Shown: positions 57,276-64,000 of the stretch, one piece after another | Layout: each line of letters opens with the position of its first letter | Position numbering within the stretch: position 1 is the first letter of the stretch | Origin: Chlorocebus sabaeus | Taxonomy: Eukaryota > Chordata > Mammalia > Primates > Cercopithecidae | Assembly: GCF_047675955.1 (NCBI RefSeq) | Contig: NC_132911.1 | Span: 22,962,565 to 23,026,564 of the forward strand | DNA length: 64,000 bases | Direction: 5' to 3' | The notes under the pieces: generated by a model | Database searches by the model: none | Told to the model about the DNA's origin: nothing | The model's input: only the letters and a program-made list of their open reading frames with translations | Made by a program: the position numbers and the translations under genes

Positions 57276-60200
57276 AAAAATACATATTTCAGTGTTAACT
57301 TCCTCCCCTCACCTGGCTTGAAACATTTTCCCCATTTTCCAGGGAAACAAAATCTACCAAAAGCCACCTGCAGGACCCTGGGCCCAGCGCCTTCTGGAGG
57401 GTGGAGATGTGTGGACTCCTGGGGCCAGGACAGGGCCCCTTTCTGGGCTGCCCTTCAGATGCAGCTTTGCCACTGATTGTATCTGTTGCCTAGAAAATCA
57501 TCTTTAATATTTCAAGGGAGGAAAGGATTTCCGGTCACCTCCTAGGTTTCACACCAGGACACATACCTGGGTCAAGTGAGCATGACATATAGCCCCCAGG
57601 ATGGGCACCCAACCCTGCAGACCAGAGGCCAACGCCGTTGGGGGCCACGGCAGTGCCCTGGGCACACACACACTGCACACAGTAGGCTCAGCCGTTCCTT
57701 TTGTGCACCTGCCAGGAAAGCCTCCTGAAGGTCCCTGCCCCACTTGTCAAGAAACCAGAGGCTGTTTTAGAGCCACCTTTTATTGTACTTGTTGCTTCAC
57801 TGATGGACAGCAGCATGACATGCTTGCTGTGTCATATGTACACATATGTACACACACAGACATACCACAGCCCATACTCACAGCATGTAATGATGCGAAT
57901 TGTTGCTGGTAAGGACAGTAAAAATGTAGCTTTTGCCAATTCTACAGTATGATTCACAACCTAAATAACACACACAGGCCAGTCCTGTGCCACATGGGTT
58001 CGCAGCTCCAAATACCGGCAAAGGGTGAGATTAGTCACTTCGTGTCCCCTCACGAGATGTCTCCACAGTAGGATGCACTGAGCCAGAGCTAAGGGAGGGC
58101 GGACAAGCCCCACGTCAAACTCTGCCCGCAGCACCTGGACCCTCCAGTGGCAGTCTGCATGCTGGTGCCCCTGCGGCACAACAAGGCTCACCTGGAACAG
58201 AACGCTCTGGTCTCGGCAGGGCAACGGGTGCCACCACGGGCAACATGTGGCACCTGAGAGCAGCCTCGACTGTGTGAGGCTTCAGGGCCTTTCCTGGACG
58301 GCAGCAGCCGACGTGGAGCTGAAGCTTCCTGCTGGGCACTTGCACATGCCAGTTTCTTTTTCTAATAGGTCCCCACTGGGTGCTGGCTGCATTAACTGAA
58401 CATCAGAGAACTGGGAAAGTTCACAAACACTGAGCAGTAGTATCTAAAGCAGTTTAAAAATAAAGCCAAAAGGAAGACAAATCCCACGTCACTGAGTGGA
58501 GACAAATCTACACACCAGCAGCTGCCATGAAAGGGCCTGTGGCGCTGCTCCTATGCCTCCTGCAGGTCGGAAGCAGTCAGTGCTGCCTGGACCCCCTTGT
58601 GAACCAGACAGGCCTCAAAGCACAAGGACCCCAGCAGGCCCCTGACAGCACCCAGCAGCAGTGTCCAATGGGACGTTCTGTGCCCACGGCCACAGTTGCT
58701 CACAGCATCGTCTACAGCTCAAGAGTGAGGAGTTGGGGTCCCGTCACTGTCACCAGCAGTCAGGGGTGCTGCGGGCGTCCCAATCTGTTCGCACATGGAC
58801 AGGGAGGCGTGTAAGCTGCCCCAGGGGACTCACCACCTCTCTTAATTAATAGGGAAACAGTCCACTCTGGAAAAAGAAAACCTGGGAGGTTCTCTTTCCT
58901 TGAATTAAGACAAGGCCTTAAAACCAATAGGGAGGAACACCAGAAACGGTTTTGCTTCCGGGTCAGGCAGTGGGAGGAACTCCAGGCCCCGAGTGTCTGG
59001 GCTTCCTGGGGGTCTTATAATCACAATGTGAGAATTGTCATGGCCATGATTTATTTAGGTTTTACAAATTCCGTAGGGACCGGGTTCCACAAACCTCCAG
59101 TCCTGCTCCTCTTTCCCACTGTACCCCACCCTTTGCAGGGAGCTGCATGGTTCTAAAAAATGGTCCACTGGACTCTGTAACTGAAAAGTCACCTGGCAAG
59201 GGGCCCACTCTGATGAGTACCAAAGGGCCTTGGAGTGTTCTAGCCACAGAGCTGTATGTAGGCCCAACAGAGGGCTCGGTGGGGCTGAGCCAGGACCCCC
59301 GACGGGCGGCTTTCTAGTTTAGGTCCAAGGTTAGAACCTGGCTCTTTGCGAGTCTGGGGAAAAATAACTCACTTCCTAAGCTACATCTACAAAAATCGCA
59401 AAGACTGAGTACAGCCGGCATCTCAGGCTGAACTTGCTGCTGTGTTGAGCGGCATGAAGGCACCCCACCGTCTCGCTGCCTAGCATTTCAGGACAGGCCA
59501 AACAATGAATTTCTTATTCTTTTAGGAGAGGTCTGATTTTGACAAATTCTTTCTAACTTAATATCACAGTGCATAGCTCTCCTCTCATCAAAGGTCTTCA
59601 TGATCGTTTTAGGGAGAAAAACCAAAGAAAAGTGGGACGAACAAAACTGCCCCAGGACCTGGTGCTGGCAGCCAGCTCATCACCCACATGGGGATCTGCA
59701 GCAGGGGTCAGCTGGGGGCCCTCAACCAGCAACCCGCTCCTAAGCACGTCCAGATTTGTCCTCACATTCATGTCTTTTTTGGCAACTTCCTGGTGAACCT
59801 GAACCTACCCCTCTGACAGCCTTGGGTGGGCCGCTGAGGGCAATGACTGAGCTGGGGCCATGAGTCAGCAGGCAGGCAGGGAAAAGGAGCCTCAGGAGGC
59901 TCATCTGGTTGGTCCAAGCCACAGCCACCACACACAGCCTCTTCCTCAGCTTCATCTCCACTGAGAACTCTGCAGCTCTGCCGTGGCCACCATGGATGTT
60001 CTGCAGAAACCAGGCCCACTGGAGTCTGCAGCATGGGGCCAAAGGCAGGCCCAGTACATGGAGGGCTCAGAGCCACAGAGCAGGGGCAGATCTGAGCCCT
60101 CGGCCAGCACAGGCACATCAGGCTCGTTTCACCTGTTCTCCTACCCACAAGGTCTAGGACAGACAAGAGACTGACTTCCAATGGTCCACACATGGATTCT

Positions 60201-60869
60201 GCGATCTGGTTGCTGGCCTCCCAGGGATCCAACCCTCCTGAGCTAGAGGGTCCCTCTGGTCCAGTCAGTCCTTCCTCCAGGGACCTAACGAATCCTACTC
60301 TGCTTGAATAATCAATGACGGGGCAAAGGCAAGTGGGGCAGATGGGAGCTCTGGCAAACACGGGAGGAGGGGTCTTGGAAGAGCCCCTGTCTGCAGCAGC
60401 TGGGTGCTCACACATGGACAACCTACCCTCTGACTGTGCTCATCGGGCTGGTGCTACCATCTGTGGTTGTAAAGGTCCAAAAAAGGCTATGGAAAGGACA
60501 GGTGGGCTGGAAGGAATGTGGAGAATGACCCCAGGATAGGGGAGGAGGAGACTGGCCCCATCAATCCAGCTCACAGCTGGGAAAAGTGCAGGAAGACAGG
60601 CAAACAACTCCAACGTGGGCGAAAGACACACCTCCAAGGACCGGAGTTGCAGAGTCCATGTGACAAGGAGACCCAGGATAGAAACGCTGTGTGGAGGATG
60701 CGATGTCAACCTCGGAAGGTCGGAAGGGGCCTCCTATGCTTTCCACACCAACTTCTCCCATGGGAGAAACCCTGCCACAAGGCCCAGGAAACCACAGACC
60801 CCAAGCCAGCTGTGCCCAGCACAGACACCGAGGAATGACGGTGATGCCGGTGACACCAGGAGGACGCGG
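57276..60869 (-). other. probable retrocopied DNAJC5 3'UTR
   Basis: About 3.6 kb with no Alu, L1 or MIR that I can see, G+C-rich and unlike the repeat-dense flanks. A 217-codon open frame (59768-60421, minus) has no family resemblance and is best read as G+C-rich chance openness. Confidence 0.55.
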
Positions 60870-61402
60870 CCCCTAGCGCATCATCAGCTGTAGGACGATT
60901 GGTGTGTCTGTGGCCTCCCTCTCATCAGACTGCAGCCTCAGGGGACACTTAGAACTCTGTCTCTGTCTCCTTGCCCTAAGGCGCCTTGAGCTTACACTTC
61001 CCGCAGCACAGCAGCGGTTGAAGCAGCACCACAGAAGTAGCAGTAGCAGCACCTGAGGAGGCTGCAGAAGACAAACAGGGCCTTGGCCCACCCGCTGGAC
61101 AGCAGGAGGTAGGTGTTCACGTTCTCTTCCCCAAAATGTTTGGCCAGGTAGAGCCCCAGCGAGCCGTAATTGTCATAGATGTTCCTTTTTGTGGCGTCCG
61201 TCAAGATGGCATGGGCCTTGTTGAGCTCCTTAAACTTGTCTGTGGCCTCCGGGTTGTCAGGGTTCTTGTCGAGGTGATATTTCAAGGCAAGTTTCTGATA
61301 GGACTTTTTAATGTCATCTGAGGTTGCGTTTTCATCCAGCCCAAGAACGTGGTACAATGATTCCCCAGAGGTAGACAGTGAGCGCTGTCTCTGGTCTGCC
61401 AT
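60870..61402 (-). pseudogene. DNAJC5P: coding remnant of the DNAJC5 retrocopy
   Basis: The J-domain part is open for 136 codons from ATG 61402. It has K-to-E and H-P-D to H-L-D changes and the linker ATKRNIYDNYGSLGLYLAKH. The cysteine-string region loses frame (CCYCYFCGAAST). The extreme C terminus of about 22 residues is not recognisable. Expression would need a fortuitous promoter, and none is seen directly upstream. Confidence 0.9.
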
Positions 61403-61585
61403 GTTAGGCTAATCTGCCCGTCCGCCAACCCTCCCGCAGGCTCCATGGTTCCTGTTCCCCGCTCTGCGGCGCTGCTGGGCAGCGGCCGATGCACTCCTCA
61501 GCCTGGAGACCCCGGGGGCAGAGGCAGCAGTGGCAGCAGAAGGTGCCGGTGCAGCACCGGCAGCGGCAGCGGAGATGCGGCAATT

Positions 61586-62009
61586 ATTTTAAAATAAAAA
61601 AAATACCTGCTCTACGGAAGGGAGATTCATGAGTTGAGAGCTTCCTGGGGTTGGGTGGAGACAGGGCAGATAAACTGCTGTCCATATTCAAGGGCCTCAA
61701 GGCCCTACCCCCAAAGTAGGGGCTCCCTGCCCCGAGTTGTCACATAAAACAAACTCCCTCCAGCCAGATGCAGCCTGGGCCCCTGAAAGCCCAGCTCAGG
61801 ATGTGGGTCTCTCCTAGGGTTGCTGGAGATCTTCAGGGCGATAGGGAATGTCCTTCTCTCAGCACTTTCTTCCCCAGGCTGCCCCGGCCACAAAAGTCCC
61901 TTGTCAGGTTCATTACCACCTTCTACTCCTTTCCGGTGAGTGCTTTTATCAGCAGTTTTTTTTGATAATGATGATGGGGATGGGTGATAATAGCTTCCTG
62001 AGTTCTTAC
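61586..62009. other. short intergenic spacer
   Basis: It runs from the AT-rich insertion edge of the retrocopy to the LTR12. No gene or repeat recognised. Confidence 0.6.
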
Positions 62010-63383
62010 CAGAGGTGACAACGTGCTAGCAGCCCTTGCTGTCTGCACCTCCTCCACCTCGGGGTCCACTCTGGCAGCGCTGAGGAGCCCTTCAGCCTGC
62101 TGTTGCACTGTGGGAGCCCCTCTCTGGGCTGGCCGAGGCCGGAACCGGCTCCTTCTGCTTTTGGGGAGGTGTGGAGGGAGAGGTGCAGGTGGGAACCGGG
62201 GCTGTGCGGCGCTCGTGGGCCAGCTCAAGTTCCGGGTGGGCGCGGGCTTGGCAGCCCCACACTGGTAGCTACTGGCTGGTACTGCCCACCCCAGGCAGTG
62301 AGAGGCTTAGCACCAGGGCCAGCAGCTGCAGAGGGTGTGCTAGGTCCCCCAGCACTGCTGGCCAGTCTGTGCCACGCTGGAATTATCGCCAGGCCTCAGC
62401 CGCCTCCCCGCAGGGCAGGGCTCAAGACCTGCAGCCTACTATGTCCAAGCCCCCCATCCCCAGGTGGGCTCCCACACAGACCAAGCATCCCCGACAGGCC
62501 CCGCCCCCTGCTCCACTGTGCCGGGTTCCATCCACCGCCCAAAGGCTGGGGAGCGCCTGCGCACGGTGCCAGGGCTGACATGCAGTTGGGCCCGCAGCCC
62601 CCGCTAGGGGAAGCCAGCTGGGCTCCTAAGTTGGGTGGGGACTTGGAGAACTTTTGTGTCTAGTTGGAGGATTGTATATGTGCCAATCAGCACTCTGTGT
62701 CTAGTTCAAGGTTTGTAGATGTACCAAACAGCACTCTATATCTAGCTAATCTGGTGGCGACTTGGAGAACTTTTATGTCTAGCTAGAGGATTGTAAATGC
62801 ACCAATCTGTGTCTAGCTGGGGATTTGTGGATGCACCAAACAGCACTATGTATCTAGCTAATCTGGTGGGGGGACTTGGAGAACTTTCATGTCTAGCTAG
62901 AGGATTGTAAATGCACCAATCAGCACTCTGTGTCTAGCTTAGGGATTGTAAACACACCAATCAGCACGCTGTCAAAAACAGACCAATCAGCGGTCTGTAA
63001 AACGGACCAATCAGCTCTTTGTAAAATGGACCAATCAGCAGGATGTGGGTGGGGCCAGATAAGGGAATAAATACAAGCTGCCGGAGCTAACAGCGGCAAC
63101 TGTTTGGTGTTCTTTTCCGTGTTATAGTGGGAGTTGTTCTTTCGGTGTTTACAATAAATATTGCTGCTGCTCACTTTTTGGGTCCGTGCTGCCGTCGTGA
63201 GCTGTGACACTCACCGCTAAGGTCTCCAGTTTCACTCCTGAAGCCAGCGAGACCACGAACCCACCTGGAGGAGTGAACAACTCCAGACGCGCGGCCTTTA
63301 GGAGCTGTTAACATTCACTGCTACAGTCCGTGGCTTCATTGTTGAAGTCAGCAACACCAAGAACTCACCAATTCGGGACACAG
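62010..63383 (+). mobile_element. HERV9-family solo LTR (LTR12-like)
   Basis: Starts within AGAGGTGACAACGTGCTAGC (first two bases of the usual TGAGAGGTGAC changed) and ends CAATTCGGGACACA. The order matches LTR12. First comes a G+C-rich U3 start, then tandem units of about 40 bp with CCAATCAGCACTCTGTGTCT. After these come GGTGGGGCCAGATAAGGG, AATAAATA (63066), AATAAA (63153-63158), and R/U5 units with CACTCCTGAAGCCAGCGAGA. No internal or coding viral sequence is present. The target-site duplication is not obvious. Confidence 0.92.
62683..63073 (+). promoter_or_regulatory. LTR12 U3 repeat array and core promoter
   Basis: Seven CCAAT motifs (62683, 62802, 62916, 62957, 62983, 63007, 63031) lie in variable repeats of about 23-120 bp spacing. 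They are followed by an AGATAAGG GATA-type site (63057) and a TATA-like AATAAATA (63066). HERV9 LTR U3 repeats are known to bind NF-Y and GATA factors; binding here is inferred. Confidence 0.7.
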
Positions 63384-63439
63384 TTATGACAGGCCAATCA
63401 TGTTACACAGAAGATTTCCTTGAATCTTCACAACATTCA

Positions 63440-63610
63440 GTATGTTGACACCTTATGAGACGTACACACTTCTCTTCATTTTACAGAGGAGAAAGCTGAG
63501 ATTTAGAGATAAATTGATTTCCTCTAGATCACATTGGCAGTTGTCAGATCTAACTGACTAGCTCTGAAGTCCTTGCTCTTAACCCTGTCTTGATGTAGGC
63601 TGGGTGCTCC
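63440..63610 (-). repeat. MIR, antisense
   Basis: TCATTTTACAGAGGAGAAAG and CTGAGATTTAGAGATAAATTG, then CTCTAGATCACATTGGCAG, are the reverse complement of the MIR middle. Confidence 0.65.
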
Positions 63611-63684
63611 ACTTGGACTCTAGCCTGTAATGCTGTCTTCTCCTCTTGAAGGAACCAGCCCACTATATAAAATGGACATGACTT

Positions 63685-63826
63685 TTTTTTTCACCCCCAG
63701 GTTGGAATGAAGTGGTATGATGGTGATATCAGGTCATTGCAACCTCTGTCTTCCGGGTTCAAGCAATTCTCCTCCCTCAGCCTCCTGAGTGCTGGGATTA
63801 CAGGTGTGCGCCACCACGCCTGGCTA
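63685..63826 (-). mobile_element. Alu, antisense, split by the next Alu
   Basis: Poly-T, CACCCCCAGGTTGGAATGAA to CACGCCTGGCTA, then interrupted at the position where TAATTTTTGTA would follow. Confidence 0.85.
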
Positions 63827-64000
63827 TTTTTTTTTTTTTTTTTTTTTTTTGAAGTGGAGTCACGCTCCTGTCACCAGGCTGGAGTGCAGTGGTGCGATCT
63901 TGGCTCGCTGCAACCTCTGCCTCCTGGACTCAAGCAGTTCTCTTGCCTCAGCTTCCCAAGTAGCTGGAACTACAGGCAAGCACCACCACGCCAAGCTGAT
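63827..64000 (-). mobile_element. Alu, antisense, runs off the window
   Basis: A poly-T of about 24, GAAGTGGAGTCACGCTCCTG to CCACGCCAAGCTGAT at the last base. It is inserted in the A-rich centre of the preceding Alu. Confidence 0.88.

Larger units (their letters stand above)
56735..61585 (-). pseudogene. DNAJC5P: processed pseudogene of DNAJC5 (cysteine string protein alpha), with long 3'UTR
   Basis: The coding remnant starts at ATG 61402 (minus) and reads MADQRQRSLSTSGESLYHVL then GLDENATSDDIKKSYQKLAL, the J domain of the synaptic-vesicle co-chaperone CSP-alpha, with no introns. The Hsp70-activating HPD motif is HLD. A frameshift in the cysteine string leads to a stop at 60992-60994. Beyond small deletions, the DNAJC5 text resumes in another frame as QSDEREATDTPIVLQ (near 60900) and then diverges. 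Upstream, about 180 bp of G+C-rich sequence looks like the DNAJC5 5'UTR. Downstream, about 3.9 kb of unusually Alu-poor, G+C-rich DNA ends at two AATAAA hexamers and an A-rich tail near 56738. This suggests that the whole mRNA of about 4.5 kb was retroposed. An Alu (56976-57261) inserted later. The parent assignment is firm; the 3'UTR extent is inferred. Confidence 0.85.

Noticed and set aside
59768..60421. 217-codon minus-strand open frame
   Set aside because: Lies in the Alu-free G+C-rich block taken as the DNAJC5 retrocopy 3'UTR. No domains, and Pro/Ser/Arg-rich composition typical of chance frames.
62103..62663. 186-codon plus-strand frame and its overlapping 135-codon partner
   Set aside because: Inside the G+C-rich U3 of the solo LTR12; no retroviral or host protein similarity.
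62683..63040. Regularly spaced repeats resembling a CRISPR array
   Set aside because: They are the known U3 tandem units of LTR12 in a primate genome; no spacers of equal length and no cas genes.

Overview
This is a stretch of primate nuclear DNA: introns, dense Alu, L1, L2, MIR and ERV repeats, and no bacterial-style operons. Three full-length Alus (about 14.3, 32.3 and 57.0 kb) carry sequence variants I associate with the Old World monkey AluYR lineage, so a macaque, baboon or vervet is likelier than an ape. The window holds one complete protein-coding gene, ENTPD4, on the minus strand (human chromosome 8p21.3). ENTPD4 is the Golgi/lysosome-type nucleoside diphosphatase also called LALP70 or UDPase. 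Its twelve coding exons add up to exactly 1851 nt (616 codons plus stop), with GT-AG introns and matching phases throughout, so the gene looks intact.

Layout. 1-5.73 kb is intergenic sequence downstream of ENTPD4, with an MIR split by a THE1-type solo LTR and two Alus. 5.73-9.36 kb is the probable ENTPD4 3'UTR, ending at a candidate AATAAA at 5755-5760. 9.365-27.126 kb holds coding exons 13 to 2. About 35.16-35.34 kb is non-coding exon 1, inside a CpG-island promoter with a GC box and a CCAAT box. 35.5-56.7 kb is repeat-rich intergenic DNA with about a dozen Alus, L1M ORF2 debris, MaLR-type LTRs and L2/MIR fragments, a pyrimidine-rich pentamer tract and a small mosaic duplication. It also contains two strong-looking CTCF-type motifs (49.9 and 51.8 kb). 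About 56.73-61.58 kb is a processed pseudogene of DNAJC5 (cysteine string protein) on the minus strand, apparently including the long 3'UTR. About 62.01-63.38 kb is a solo HERV9-type LTR12 on the plus strand. The window ends inside a nested pair of Alus.

How it works together. ENTPD4 is the only gene for which intact coding capacity can be supported. Two alternative 5' splice sites in exon 8 explain the known 616- and 608-residue isoforms. The remaining points of interest are structural: an 8-bp tandem repeat over the ENTPD4 stop codon, amino-acid changes beside apyrase region 1, a templated-insertion mosaic near 43 kb, the DNAJC5 retrocopy, and an LTR12 with many CCAAT motifs in the interval that in human separates ENTPD4 from SLC25A37. 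I saw no CRISPR, operon, viral coding region or unknown multi-gene system.
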